A stretch of 48,350 nt of DNA. Source: Imhoffiella purpurea. GTDB taxonomy: Bacteria; Pseudomonadota; Gammaproteobacteria; Chromatiales; Chromatiaceae. Made by a program: the position numbers and the translations under genes. Location: NCBI RefSeq assembly GCF_000585215.1, contig NZ_AONC01000049.1:1-48350 (forward strand), in the 5' to 3' direction. Position 1 is the stretch's first letter. Each line of letters starts with the position of its first letter. The notes beneath the pieces are model-generated. The model saw only the letters and a list, made by a program, of their open reading frames with translations. It had not been told where the DNA came from and made no database searches. Positions 14,890 to 24,908 of this stretch are shown here, one piece after another.

Positions 14890-15474
14890 GTGAACGAATA
14901 CTTACAACCGAAAATAAATCGTCACAAACAACACCGCTGCGACGAGGTTCTGATCGCCCTTCGACGTGTCATCCGGGCCGTCGACCTGCATTCGCGTCGG
15001 CTCGTTCGCAGCCACGGACTCACTGCGCCTCAGGCCCTGATCCTCAAGGAACTGGTCGCCTCCGGACCCGTCTCGGTCGGACACATCGCCCAGCGGATCA
15101 ACCTCAGTCAGGCGACCGTGACCGATATCCTCACCCGACTCGAGAGCCGCGGACTGGTGGTTCGCGAGCGCAGCCCGATCGACAGACGCCGCGTGCTGGT
15201 CACGCCGACGGAGGAGGCCAGCCTCACGATCGAGCGTGGTCCGCCCTTGCTGCAGGAGGATTTCTCGCGGCGCTTCGCGGAGCTGGAGGATTGGGAACAG
15301 ACGCTGCTGGTCGCGTCACTGCAGCGCATCGCGTCGCTGATGGACGCCGATCGTATCGATGCCGCCCCAGTACTGGCGGCCGGCGAGGTCACGGCCCCGG
15401 GCGACGCAGCTCAGACCCTCGACGAGGAAACGCCGGTTGCGCCCGGACAGCGGAAGGAAGCAGACGGCCAATGA
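14890..15474 (+). CDS. MarR-family transcriptional regulator
   Basis: A 194-residue winged-helix regulator. The N-terminal dimerisation helix (residues about 18-40) leads to LTAPQALILKELVASGPVSV and the recognition helix region RINLSQATVTDILTRLESRG, then the wing with DRRRVLVTPTEEA. The last 45 residues form an unusual Ala/Pro/Glu-rich tail. It lies divergent to the glycine betaine synthesis genes; MarR-type EctR regulators repress ectoine genes in some halotolerant bacteria, so an osmotic role is a reasonable inference. The GTG start at 14890 has no strong Shine-Dalgarno and the true start could be a few codons downstream. Confidence 0.88.
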   Translation: MNEYLQPKINRHKQHRCDEVLIALRRVIRAVDLHSRRLVRSHGLTAPQALILKELVASGPVSVGHIAQRINLSQATVTDILTRLESRGLVVRERSPIDRRRVLVTPTEEASLTIERGPPLLQEDFSRRFAELEDWEQTLLVASLQRIASLMDADRIDAAPVLAAGEVTAPGDAAQTLDEETPVAPGQRKEADGQ

Positions 15475-15489
15475 GCGCCTGATCCGACC

Positions 15490-16026
15490 TCAATTTCGCA
15501 GCAAGGCGGCATGCCGCTCGCGCAGCTTCGCCGCCTTGGGCGAGATCACCATCCGGCAATAGCCCTGCCCCGGATTGCGCCGATAATAGTCCTGATGGTA
15601 GTCCTCGGCCGGATAGAAGGCGGGCGCAGGCTCGATCCGGGTCACGATCGGGCTCGACCAGACACCGGCCGCGTCCAGCTCCTGGATCGTCCGCTCGGCG
15701 GTGACCCGCTGGGCGTCCGAGTGATGGAAGATCACCGAGCGGTATTGACTGCCGACGTCGGCGCCCTGGCGATCGACCGTGGTCGGATCGTGCATCCCGA
15801 AGAAGACCTGCAGCAGGGTCGCGTAGTCGATCTGCTCGGCATCGAACTCGATCCGCACCACCTCGGCGTGACCCGTGGCACCGGTGCAGACCTGCTGATA
15901 GGTGGGATCGGCGCGCGCCCCGCCCGCATAGCCCGAGATCACGGACTGGACACCCTTCAGCTCGCGAAAGACGGCGTCCAGGCACCAGAAGCAACCGCCG
16001 CCGAGCGTCGCTGTTTCGATCTGCAT
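15490..16026 (-). CDS. msrA: peptide methionine-(S)-S-oxide reductase MsrA
   Basis: A 178-residue cytosolic repair enzyme that reduces S-methionine sulfoxide in proteins and free methionine. The catalytic GCFWC motif is at residues 11-15 (Cys12), with ISGYAGG and GHAEVVRIEFD downstream and the YHQDYYRRNPGQGYC block near the C-terminus supplying a resolving Cys. Length is typical of a single-domain MsrA without fused MsrB. It runs convergent to the MarR gene with a 15-base gap and is transcribed in the same direction as the regulator cluster to its right, from which a 108-base gap separates it. Confidence 0.97.
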   Translation of the reverse strand: MQIETATLGGGCFWCLDAVFRELKGVQSVISGYAGGARADPTYQQVCTGATGHAEVVRIEFDAEQIDYATLLQVFFGMHDPTTVDRQGADVGSQYRSVIFHHSDAQRVTAERTIQELDAAGVWSSPIVTRIEPAPAFYPAEDYHQDYYRRNPGQGYCRMVISPKAAKLRERHAALLRN

Positions 16027-16134
16027 CGTTTCCTCCAGTCTCTAGGATTCGGGACCTCGGCCGGACGGACGGATCGCCCAACCATGGGCAGGAGATTAGG
16101 GCCGGGAGGGTCGCCGACAAGGAGGGAGACGGGG

Positions 16135-17606
<1,472 letters not shown>

Positions 17607-17610
<4 letters not shown>

Positions 17611-18206
17611 GCCTGGTCCTCGCCGGATCCGGGATCCTCGTGGATGGTGATGTGCAGGCTCGGCTCGCCGCTCCAGTCGCGGACGATATCGCCGCTGCGC
17701 ATCTCGCGGATCCCGGCGGCGCGATCGCGGAAGAAGAGCCTCAGGGTCTCGCGAATGGGCTGGAAGGCCAGCGCGTCCCAGGGGATCTCGTGCTCGGCGA
17801 AGAGCCGCACCTCGAGGCTCTCCTCCCCCGGATGGAAGTCGAGATCGAGCAGCCGCGCGCGAAAGAGCATGTAGACCTGATCGATGTGTGGCAGATTGAA
17901 CAGACAATAGAGCGGCCCGACCCGGACCCGCGCATTGGCCTCTTCGAGCGTCTCGCGCACGGCACCGTCGCGGGTCGTCTCGCCACGCTCCATGAATCCG
18001 GCCGGCAAGGTCCAGAGCCCGAGCCGGGGCTGAATGGCGCGCCGGCAGAGGAGCACCTTGCCCTCCCACTCGGGGATGCAGCCCACCACCATCTTCGGAT
18101 TCTGATAGTGGATGGTGCCGCACCGGTCGCAGACATGGCGCTCGCGGTTGTCGCCCTCCGGCACCAGCAGGGTCACAGGCGCGCCACAGTCGCTGCAGTA
18201 ATTCAT
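17607..18206 (-). CDS. zinc-ribbon Nudix hydrolase
   Basis: A 199-residue protein with an N-terminal zinc ribbon (CSDCG at residues 4-8 and CDRCG at 26-30) and a Nudix domain. The Nudix box reads G-FMERG-E-TTRDGAV-RE-TL-EE-AN; the usual final Gly is Asn. Such zinc-ribbon Nudix proteins resemble the C-terminal half of NADH pyrophosphatase NudC; the substrate (NADH, ADP-ribose, FAD or similar) cannot be told from sequence. It overlaps the start of the HupR-type regulator and is 84 bases from divergent hypF, so it belongs to the hydrogenase-linked locus by position. Start ATG 18206 is immediately before the first zinc-ribbon Cys, the family arrangement. Confidence 0.85.
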
Positions 18207-18290
18207 GGGATTCCTTCTGGTGATGGTGCGAAATCAGCCCTCAGATAGACAGAATCGGCGGTGAATTTCAAGCCGCGGGGATACGACAGC

Positions 18291-20663
18291 ATGCAAGGCG
18301 AGCGGATACGGGTGCGTGGACTGGTTCAGGGCGTCGGATTCAGACCGACCGTGTGGCGGCTGGCACAGGAATGCCATCTGGTCGGCGACGTCTGCAACGA
18401 CGGCGAGGGGGTGCTGATCCGGGCTCGTCCCGCATCGGACTCGGATCCGAACGCGATCGACCGTTTCTGCGAACGCCTGAGCGCCGAGTGTCCGCCGCTG
18501 GCGCGGATCGACGCCATCGAGCGCCGCCCGCTGACCGAGCCGGCCCCGAGCGGCGGCTTCCGCATCCGCGACAGCGAGCTCACCCAGGCGCGCACCGGCA
18601 TCGTCGCCGACGCGGCGACCTGCCCGGACTGCGCCCGCGAGATCCGCGACCCGGCCGACCGGCGCCACCGCTACCCTTTCACCAACTGCACCCATTGCGG
18701 CCCCCGACTCACCATCGTGCGCGGCATCCCCTACGATCGCTCGCGCACCAGCATGTCGGTCTTCCCCATGTGCCCGGCCTGCCGCGCCGAATACGGCGAC
18801 CCGGCGGACCGCCGCTTCCACGCCCAGCCGAACGCCTGTCCGGACTGCGGTCCGCGACTCTGGCTGGTCGACGCCGACGGCCTTGAGCTCGATACCCGGG
18901 AGACGGGAGACCTCGACGCCATCTCTGCCGCGAGCCGACTGCTGCGCGAGGGACGCATCCTGGCGATCAAGGGGATCGGCGGCTTCCATCTCGCCTGCGA
19001 CGCAACCAACGCCGAGGCGGTCGCCGAGCTGCGCCGGCGCAAGCGCCGCTACGCCAAGCCGTTCGCCCTCATGGCCCGGGACCTCGACGTGATCGCACGC
19101 TACTGCGCGATCGATCCGGAGGCGGCGCGGATCCTGACGGCACCGGCGGCCCCGATCCTGCTGCTGGACAGGCACGACCCGGATTCCGCGAACGGGCCTG
19201 CACTCGCCGCTGACATCGCCCCCGGCCAGACCAGCCTGGGCTTCATGCTGCCCTACAGCCCGCTCCACCATCTGCTGCTCGACGACTGGGACCGCCCCCT
19301 GGTCATGACCAGCGGCAATCTGAGCGAGGAGCCCCAATGCATCGACAACCGGGACGCCGTCGCGCGACTCGGCCCATTGGCCGACTTCGGGCTCCTGCAC
19401 GACCGGGACATCCTCAACCGGGTCGACGACTCGGTGGTCCGCGTCATGGCCGGAGCGCCGCGCCTGATCCGCCGCGCGCGCGGCTATGCGCCCTCGCCCA
19501 TCGTCCTGCCGCCGGGCTTCGACTCCGCCCCCGCCGTTCTGGCCCTGGGTGGAGAGCTGAAGAGCAGCTTCTGTCTGCTGCGCCGGGGCGAAGCGATTCC
19601 CTCTCAGCACCTGGGCGATCTCGAGGACGCCCGCACCGCGCGCGAGTACGAGAGGACCCTGGATCTCTATCTCGACCTCTTCCAGCACCGGCCCAGGATC
19701 CTGGCCGTCGATCGGCATCCGGACTATCGTTCGACCCTCATCGGCCGTGACCGTGCCTCCCGCTGGGAAATCCCCATGGTCGACATCCAGCACCACCACG
19801 CCCACCTCGCCTCCACGCTCGCCGACAACGGCTGGCCGCTAAAGGGCTCGCCGGTCCTCGGCATCATCCTCGACGGACTGGGATACGGTGACGACGACAC
19901 CATCTGGGGCGGCGAGTTTCTGGTCGGCGACTATCGCGACTGCCGCAGGGTCGGACACCTGGAACCGGTGGCGATGCCCGGAGGCACCCAGGCGATCCTC
20001 GAACCCTGGCGCAATCTTTTCGCCCAGCTGGAAAAGGCCGGCGGTCTGGAGGCCATGAGAAGACGCCATCAGGGCCTGAGCGCGCTCGACAGGCTCGCCG
20101 CACGCCCGCTCGACGTACTGAGGACGATGATCGAGCGCGGAATCAACGCCCCGCGCTCGAGCGCGGCCGGACGTCTGTTCGACGCCGTCGCGGCCGCGCT
20201 CGGCATCTGCGGCGACCGCATCCTCTACGAAGGCCAGGCCGCGATCGAACTGGAATCGCTGGCCGCCGGATACCCGACCGACTCCGAGCCCGGCTATCCC
20301 TTCCGAGCCACCAAGAGCCCCAGCGGCATCCGGCTGAACGCCGCCCCCATGTGGCCGGCGCTGTTCCGGGACCTCGCCGCAGGTCTAGAGACCGGTCGCA
20401 TCTCGTCCCGCTTTCATCGCGGATTCGCCACTGCCATCGTGAAACTTGCGCTGGAGATCGCGGGCGACCTCCAGATCGGCACCATGGCCCTGTCCGGCGG
20501 CGTCTTCCAGAACCGGATACTCATGGAGTCGGTCTCCAAGGATCTCTCGGATGCCGGCATCCGAGTCCTGATGCAGCGACAGGTTCCGTCGAACGATGGA
20601 GGGCTCTCACTCGGACAGGCGTGCATCGCCGCGGCCAGGGCGCTTCAGAATCTGGACAGATGA
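18291..20663 (+). CDS. hypF: [NiFe] hydrogenase maturation carbamoyltransferase HypF
   Basis: A 790-residue cytosolic enzyme that makes the CN ligands of the [NiFe] centre from carbamoyl phosphate with HypE. Domains in order: acylphosphatase-like (residues 1-90, RVRGLVQGVGFRPTVW), two C-x2-C-x18-C-x2-C zinc fingers (from CPDC and CPAC, about 115-195), YrdC/Sua5-like ATP domain (about 210-400, GIGGFHLACDA and MTSGNLSEEP), and the C-terminal Kae1-like carbamoyl-transfer domain with IQHHHAHLAS and ALSGGVFQNRIL. The ATG at 18291 starts the acylphosphatase domain directly; an in-frame GTG at 18261 adds ten residues. Divergent from the Nudix-HupR unit. Other hyp and hup genes are not in the window. 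Confidence 0.96.
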   Translation: MQGERIRVRGLVQGVGFRPTVWRLAQECHLVGDVCNDGEGVLIRARPASDSDPNAIDRFCERLSAECPPLARIDAIERRPLTEPAPSGGFRIRDSELTQARTGIVADAATCPDCAREIRDPADRRHRYPFTNCTHCGPRLTIVRGIPYDRSRTSMSVFPMCPACRAEYGDPADRRFHAQPNACPDCGPRLWLVDADGLELDTRETGDLDAISAASRLLREGRILAIKGIGGFHLACDATNAEAVAELRRRKRRYAKPFALMARDLDVIARYCAIDPEAARILTAPAAPILLLDRHDPDSANGPALAADIAPGQTSLGFMLPYSPLHHLLLDDWDRPLVMTSGNLSEEPQCIDNRDAVARLGPLADFGLLHDRDILNRVDDSVVRVMAGAPRLIRRARGYAPSPIVLPPGFDSAPAVLALGGELKSSFCLLRRGEAIPSQHLGDLEDARTAREYERTLDLYLDLFQHRPRILAVDRHPDYRSTLIGRDRASRWEIPMVDIQHHHAHLASTLADNGWPLKGSPVLGIILDGLGYGDDDTIWGGEFLVGDYRDCRRVGHLEPVAMPGGTQAILEPWRNLFAQLEKAGGLEAMRRRHQGLSALDRLAARPLDVLRTMIERGINAPRSSAAGRLFDAVAAALGICGDRILYEGQAAIELESLAAGYPTDSEPGYPFRATKSPSGIRLNAAPMWPALFRDLAAGLETGRISSRFHRGFATAIVKLALEIAGDLQIGTMALSGGVFQNRILMESVSKDLSDAGIRVLMQRQVPSNDGGLSLGQACIAAARALQNLDR

Positions 20664-20706
20664 ACCCGCATGGAGAAGAACCCATGCTTGCGAGCATTGC
20701 GCGCGC

Positions 20707-20745
20707 AAAACAAAACGGGCCAGTCGATTTCTCGGCTGACCCGTT
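20707..20745 (-). terminator. terminator of the tRNA-Ala/tRNA-Glu unit
   Basis: On the minus strand AACGGGTCAG (20745-20736) pairs with CTGGCCCGTT (20723-20714), one mismatch, around a 12-base loop, followed by TTTTG-type T-rich sequence. It lies nine bases past the tRNA-Glu 3' end and also faces the hypF stop. Confidence 0.8.
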
Positions 20746-20753
20746 CTATTAGT

Positions 20754-20829
20754 TGGCGTCCCCACGGGGGTTCGAACCCCGGTTACCGCCGTGAAAGGGC
20801 GGTGTCCTAGGCCACTAGACGATGGGGAC
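20754..20829 (-). tRNA. tRNA-Glu (anticodon TTC), CCA encoded
   Basis: A 76-base cloverleaf on the minus strand: acceptor GTCCCCA..TGGGGAC, anticodon stem CCGCC/GGCGG around loop CTTTCAC (anticodon TTC, complement of 20793-20795), T-arm with GGTTCGAACCC, discriminator G, encoded CCA (20754-20756). Co-transcribed downstream of tRNA-Ala with a 61-base spacer. Confidence 0.96.
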
Positions 20830-20890
20830 AGGAACTTGTTCCCGTATCAACCCGATCCATGACCTACCTGATCGGATTGCTTCTAGAATT

Positions 20891-20966
20891 TGGTGGAGCC
20901 AGGCGGGATCGAACCGCCGACCTCAACACTGCCAGTGTTGCGCTCTCCCAGCTGAGCTATGGCCCC
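20891..20966 (-). tRNA. tRNA-Ala (anticodon GGC), CCA encoded
   Basis: A 76-base cloverleaf on the minus strand: acceptor GGGGCCA..TGGCTCC, D-arm GCTCAGCTGGGAGAGC, anticodon stem CAACA/TGTTG around loop CTGGCAG (anticodon GGC, complement of 20931-20933), T-arm GGCGG-TTCGATC-CCGCC, discriminator A, encoded CCA. First tRNA of the Ala-Glu unit. Confidence 0.96.
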
Positions 20967-20984
20967 AGTGCTCTGAGACGCGAA

Positions 20985-21013
20985 ATACTAATGGTGAATC
21001 GTCTGCTTGTCAA
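20985..21013 (-). promoter_or_regulatory. promoter of the tRNA-Ala/Glu unit
   Basis: On the minus strand a perfect TTGACA (21013-21008) and TAGTAT (20990-20985) are 17 bp apart, ending 18 bases before the tRNA-Ala 5' end, in an AT-rich stretch. Confidence 0.8.
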
Positions 21014-21152
21014 ACTTTATTTTTCACCACTTGCCGCGTCGGCTTGAGTCCCATATATCGGATGCAGTTTTCAGCATCAGCTAAAGGACTCATGCCCCAC
21101 TCAAGGGACGTATATTATACATATTTTTCGGCCTGTCTGGAGACTTCGATTC

Positions 21153-22040
21153 ATGATGCGTATCTTATTGTTCATATTGACGAATGCGGCGATCCTCGTG
21201 GTCATCAGCATCGTTTTCCGGCTCCTGGGCCTGGACGGCATGCTGCTGCAGAGCGGCGGGATCGACATGACCTCGCTCCTCATCATGGCCGCCATCGTGG
21301 GCTTCAGCGGATCGCTGATCTCGCTCTTCCTCTCGAAGACCATGGCCAAGCATGGCATGGGTGTGCAGATCATCGAGCAGCCCGGCAACCAGTTCGAGCA
21401 CTGGCTGCTGAGCACGGTCGCCAACCAGTCGAAGCAAGCAGGCATCCGCATGCCCGAGGTCGGCGTCTTCGACTCGCCCGAGCCCAATGCGTTCGCCACC
21501 GGCTGGAACCGCAACGATGCACTGGTCGCGGTCAGCACCGGCCTGCTCCAGCACATGAGCCCGGACGAGGTCGAGGCCGTCATCGGTCACGAGATCAGCC
21601 ACGTCGCCAACGGCGACATGGTGACGCTGGCATTGATCCAGGGCGTGGTGAATACCTTCGTGGTCTTCCTGGCGCGCGTCATCGGCCATTTCGTCGACCG
21701 GGTCATCCTCAAGAACGAGGAAGGTTACGGCGTGGGATACTTCGTCACCTCGATCATCGCCGAGATCATGCTCTCGGTGCTGGCGACCATGATCGTCATG
21801 TGGTTCTCGCGCTTCCGCGAATACCGAGCCGATGCCGGCGGCGCCAGCCTCACCAGCCGACGCCAGATGGCGAACGCCTTGCGGGCGCTGCAGCGCGTCC
21901 ATGAGCCCCAGGACCTGCCGGCCGGAGAATTCGCCGCATTCGGCATCTCGGGCAAGATCGGCGAGGGATTGATGGGGCTTTTCCGCAGCCATCCCCCGCT
22001 CGAAAAGCGGATCGCCGTCCTGGAGCAGGACCGATACTGA
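21153..22040 (+). CDS. htpX: membrane-bound zinc protease HtpX
   Basis: A 295-residue M48 metalloprotease of the inner membrane that degrades misfolded membrane proteins alongside FtsH. Two N-terminal membrane helices (residues about 4-24 and 36-60) precede the HEISH zinc motif at 146-150; the third ligand Glu lies in the REYRADAGGA segment. Two more hydrophobic stretches follow the HEISH motif. GGAG about ten bases upstream supports ATG 21153, with a second ATG next. Length matches E. coli HtpX (293). The promoter region between tRNA-Ala and this gene contains TATATTATAC at 21111, a possible -10, but no clear Cpx or sigma32 site by eye. Confidence 0.96.
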   Translation: MMRILLFILTNAAILVVISIVFRLLGLDGMLLQSGGIDMTSLLIMAAIVGFSGSLISLFLSKTMAKHGMGVQIIEQPGNQFEHWLLSTVANQSKQAGIRMPEVGVFDSPEPNAFATGWNRNDALVAVSTGLLQHMSPDEVEAVIGHEISHVANGDMVTLALIQGVVNTFVVFLARVIGHFVDRVILKNEEGYGVGYFVTSIIAEIMLSVLATMIVMWFSRFREYRADAGGASLTSRRQMANALRALQRVHEPQDLPAGEFAAFGISGKIGEGLMGLFRSHPPLEKRIAVLEQDRY

Positions 22041-22059
22041 GCCGGCAGGCGCTCGACAG

Positions 22060-22098
22060 CCCGGCTGGACGTCATGCAGGATCCGACATCCAGCCGGG
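22060..22098. terminator. hairpin between convergent htpX and DUF3501 genes
   Basis: CCCGGCTGGA (22060-22069) pairs perfectly with TCCAGCCGGG (22089-22098). The stem is strong, without a T-run. Its position between two convergent stops suggests a bidirectional transcription boundary. Confidence 0.5.
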
Positions 22099-22136
22099 AC
22101 AACGCAGATTTCCAGACCGTCTTGGACAATCCGGGA

Positions 22137-22715
22137 TCAAACGAGGTCGTCGGCCAGAGAATCCCGGACCTGGGGTGACATAACGACGTGTCGCTCGTAG
22201 CCTGGATGCTCGACCCCCGCGGAGACAGAGGCTCCACCCTTGACGGCCGCCACCATCGGCGCAGTCAGCTCGAAGCGCAGGAAGTGCACCGAGGAGGTCC
22301 TGGAATCGTCCTCCCGCTCCAGGTCCTCATCGGCGACCGCATAGACCTTGTCCGATCCGTCCACCTGGACCCAGATCCTGTCCTCGATACCGAGCAGCCT
22401 TGCCAAGGCCGCCCGTCGCTTCTCAGGATCCTCGTATTCGAGCATGAAGGTCGCCTTCCAGTTGCTGCCGTCCGGAATCAAGGGATTGTAGGCATCCAGC
22501 TCGTCCTGAATGCCCTCGGCCTCGAAGATGCGCTCCACCCGCAACATCTCCTGGATCTGATACTGCATGGTCAGCCGATCCTCGAAATAGAGGGTCGCAT
22601 GGGCTCCCAGCGGCACCTGGCGGTTCTTCTTGTGGGCCATCACCTTGGCGCGGAAATCGCCGCGCAGCTGGGCGTACTGCTCGAGGCTGTAGAGATCGTC
22701 TCGTGTCAGATGCAT
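22137..22715 (-). CDS. DUF3501 family protein
   Basis: A 192-residue soluble protein of the DUF3501 family, recognised by the MHLTRDDLYSLEQYAQLRGDFR opening split by a basic AHKKNR block, followed by GAHATLYFEDRLTMQYQ. No metal-binding cluster or membrane segment is seen and the biochemical role is not known. The family regularly sits directly downstream of the heterodisulfide-reductase-like Fe-S protein gene, as here (51-base gap), often with a rubrerythrin gene, which is absent in this locus. A role in oxidant defence or Fe-S electron transfer is inference from that conserved neighbourhood. Confidence 0.85.
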   Translation of the reverse strand: MHLTRDDLYSLEQYAQLRGDFRAKVMAHKKNRQVPLGAHATLYFEDRLTMQYQIQEMLRVERIFEAEGIQDELDAYNPLIPDGSNWKATFMLEYEDPEKRRAALARLLGIEDRIWVQVDGSDKVYAVADEDLEREDDSRTSSVHFLRFELTAPMVAAVKGGASVSAGVEHPGYERHVVMSPQVRDSLADDLV

Positions 22716-22766
22716 GCTCGTCTCCGAATTCCTGGGACCGGACCCCGAGGCCCGGACCGGTTGGCG

Positions 22767-24107
22767 TCACAAACCGTAGGCCTGTCGCAGCAGGCTGATG
22801 GGATGCTGCTGGCGCCCGTCCTGCCCGAGCGCATGCGCGATATGGGCTCCGGCCATGGGACAGTCGCTGCCGAAATGATCCGGGGCCGCCTTCCCGACCC
22901 GGCCGGCCACGGGCCGGACGATCTTCATCGAGGCGTCATGGAATTCGGTTTTCACCGCATAGGTGCCGTCGTGCCCCGAACAGCGGTCGACGACCTCGAC
23001 CTGGGTCTCCGGGATCAGGGCCAGCACCTCCCGCGTCTTGGGACCGATGTTCTGGACCCGCTGGTGACAGGATGCCTGATAGACCACGCGGCCGAGCGAC
23101 CGACTGAAATCGGTTTTCAGCTTGCCGTGACGATGGCGGATCATCAGATATTCGAAGGGGTCGAAGATGTGCTCCCTCACCAGCCGCACGTCCGGATCAT
23201 CGGGAAACATGAGCGGCAGCTCCTGCTTGAACATGAGCACGCAGGACGGGATGGCCGCGACGATGTCCCAGCCGGAATCGACCAGCTGCTTGAGCACCGG
23301 GATATTGGCCTCCTTGGCCGCCTCGACCGCATCCAGGTCGCCCAGCTCCAGCTTGGGCATGCCGCAGCACCGCTCCTTCTCGGCCAGGGTGACCGGGATG
23401 CCGTTGTGCTCGAAGACCGCGATCAGGTCCTGGTCGAGATCGGGCTCGTTGTAATTGCCGTAACAGGTGGCGAAGAGCGCGACCTTGCCGCTGGTGCTGC
23501 CGGCCGGCTCGCCGACCGCCTCGCGCCCGATCCGCCCCTTCTCGCGCCTGCGCAGCGGCTGGCTGTGATATTCGGGCACGCGCGCATCCTTGTGGACCCC
23601 TAGAACCGCTTCCAGCGCTCGGCGACCGAGCGGATTGCGGTTGACCGCATTGACCACCCCGCTCACCACGGGGATCCCGGCGAGGGCTCCAACCCTGTCG
23701 GTGCTGGTCAGCACCCGGTCGCGAAACCGGACGTCGCCCCGCTTGAACTTGAACGCCTTGGCCCGGAGCATCAGATGTGGGAAGTCCAGATTCCACTCGT
23801 GCGGAGGAACATAGGGACATTTGGTCATGTAGCAGAGGTCGCAGAGATAGCAGTGATCGACCACCTTCCAGTAGTCGGCCTTGGCCACACCGTCCACCTC
23901 CATGCTCTCGGACGCGTCGACCAGATCGAACAGGGTCGGAAAGGATTGACAGAGACTGACGCAGCGACGGCAGCCGTGACAGATGTCGAAGACCCGCTCC
24001 AGTTCGGAGAAGAGCGCGGACGCGTCGTAGAAGTGGGAATTCTGCCAATCGAGCGGATGACGGGTGGGCGCTTCGAGGCTTCCCTCCCGAAGGTTTGGCG
24101 ACGCCAT
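22767..24107 (-). CDS. heterodisulfide reductase/GlpC-like Fe-S protein with CCG domain
   Basis: A 446-residue cytosolic electron-transfer protein. Two 4Fe-4S motifs lie in the N-terminal quarter: CHGCRRCVSLC near residue 42 and CYLCDLCYMTKCP near 85. The C-terminal half has the twin CCG-type domain, with one classical CCG (ERCCGMPKLEL) and one altered (VDRCSGHDG), as is usual for the DUF3501-linked subfamily. Such proteins resemble GlpC/HdrD/LutA and are thought to exchange electrons between quinol or rubrerythrin-type partners; the partner here is unknown. ATG 24107 is chosen over GTG 24116 because the GGGAG site is correctly spaced only for the ATG. Upstream lies a periplasmic glutathione peroxidase gene. 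Confidence 0.85.
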   Translation of the reverse strand: MASPNLREGSLEAPTRHPLDWQNSHFYDASALFSELERVFDICHGCRRCVSLCQSFPTLFDLVDASESMEVDGVAKADYWKVVDHCYLCDLCYMTKCPYVPPHEWNLDFPHLMLRAKAFKFKRGDVRFRDRVLTSTDRVGALAGIPVVSGVVNAVNRNPLGRRALEAVLGVHKDARVPEYHSQPLRRREKGRIGREAVGEPAGSTSGKVALFATCYGNYNEPDLDQDLIAVFEHNGIPVTLAEKERCCGMPKLELGDLDAVEAAKEANIPVLKQLVDSGWDIVAAIPSCVLMFKQELPLMFPDDPDVRLVREHIFDPFEYLMIRHRHGKLKTDFSRSLGRVVYQASCHQRVQNIGPKTREVLALIPETQVEVVDRCSGHDGTYAVKTEFHDASMKIVRPVAGRVGKAAPDHFGSDCPMAGAHIAHALGQDGRQQHPISLLRQAYGL

Positions 24108-24211
24108 GATCTTCACTCCCTCATGCTGAATGACACGAACGCATCACCGATCCAATTGCCGATCCGGATCGAAACCATCGTCTCCATCCATCGGCGGCAT
24201 CGGATTCCCGA

Positions 24212-24757
24212 TCACAACAGGCTCTCGATCGCCTTGACGACCTTGCCGCTCTCGGGTTTGGTGATGCTGGTGAAATGGTCGACGAAGTTGCCCTGACGGT
24301 CGATGAGATACTTGTAGAAATTCCACTTCGGATAGGGCGCGCCAGCGGCATTGAGACGCTGGAACAAGGGCGCGGCCTTGCCGCGCTTCACGCCGACCTT
24401 CTCGAACATGGGAAACTCGACGGAATAGGTGAGACGGCAGAATGTCTGGATTTCCTGCTCGTTCCCGGGCTCCTGCCCGGCGAAGTCGTTGGACGGGAAA
24501 CCGAGCACGACCAATCCCTGGTCGCCGTACCGGCCGTAGAGCCTCTCCAGTCCTTCATACTGGGGCGTGAAACCGCACTTGCTGGCCGTATTCACGATCA
24601 GGATGACCTTGCCCTGATAGGCATCGCAGAGATTCACCATCTCGTCGCCGGCGAGCCGTCGCACCTCCAGATCGAGCAACGAGGAACAGTGTTTCTCTTC
24701 GGCCCCGACCGCGCCGGACATGGCGGCCAGACCGAGCATCAAGAGGGTATTTTTCAT
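24212..24757 (-). CDS. exported glutathione peroxidase
   Basis: A 181-residue thiol peroxidase of the GPx family with an N-terminal signal peptide (about residues 1-19, MKNTLLMLGLAAMSGAVGA), so it acts in the periplasm. The catalytic tetrad is complete with Cys in place of Sec: C61 in NTASKCGFT, Q95, W145, N146. It reduces hydrogen or lipid peroxides using thioredoxin-like or glutathione-like reductants. GGAGG about seven bases upstream fixes ATG 24757; the frame extends ten codons further without support. It precedes the Fe-S protein and DUF3501 genes by about 100 bases in the same direction and may share their promoter, forming a peroxide-related group. Confidence 0.92.
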   Translation of the reverse strand: MKNTLLMLGLAAMSGAVGAEEKHCSSLLDLEVRRLAGDEMVNLCDAYQGKVILIVNTASKCGFTPQYEGLERLYGRYGDQGLVVLGFPSNDFAGQEPGNEQEIQTFCRLTYSVEFPMFEKVGVKRGKAAPLFQRLNAAGAPYPKWNFYKYLIDRQGNFVDHFTSITKPESGKVVKAIESLL

Positions 24758-24908
24758 GAAGACCTCCACAATTCGCTGACGTCGCACCCCGCCATGCTAA
24801 GTGAAGCAAGCGCGTCGGGATTGCAATGGCACGACATGGACCGATCATTTCGGGTGAGACCCGCCGACAGTGAGCGGGCCCCATACATCATCACAGGTAG
24901 GACAGGAT

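Noticed and set aside
17611..18123. N-terminal extension of the HupR-type regulator
   Set aside because: It overlaps the Nudix gene in another frame and shows no similarity. The receiver domain starts immediately after GTG 17610.
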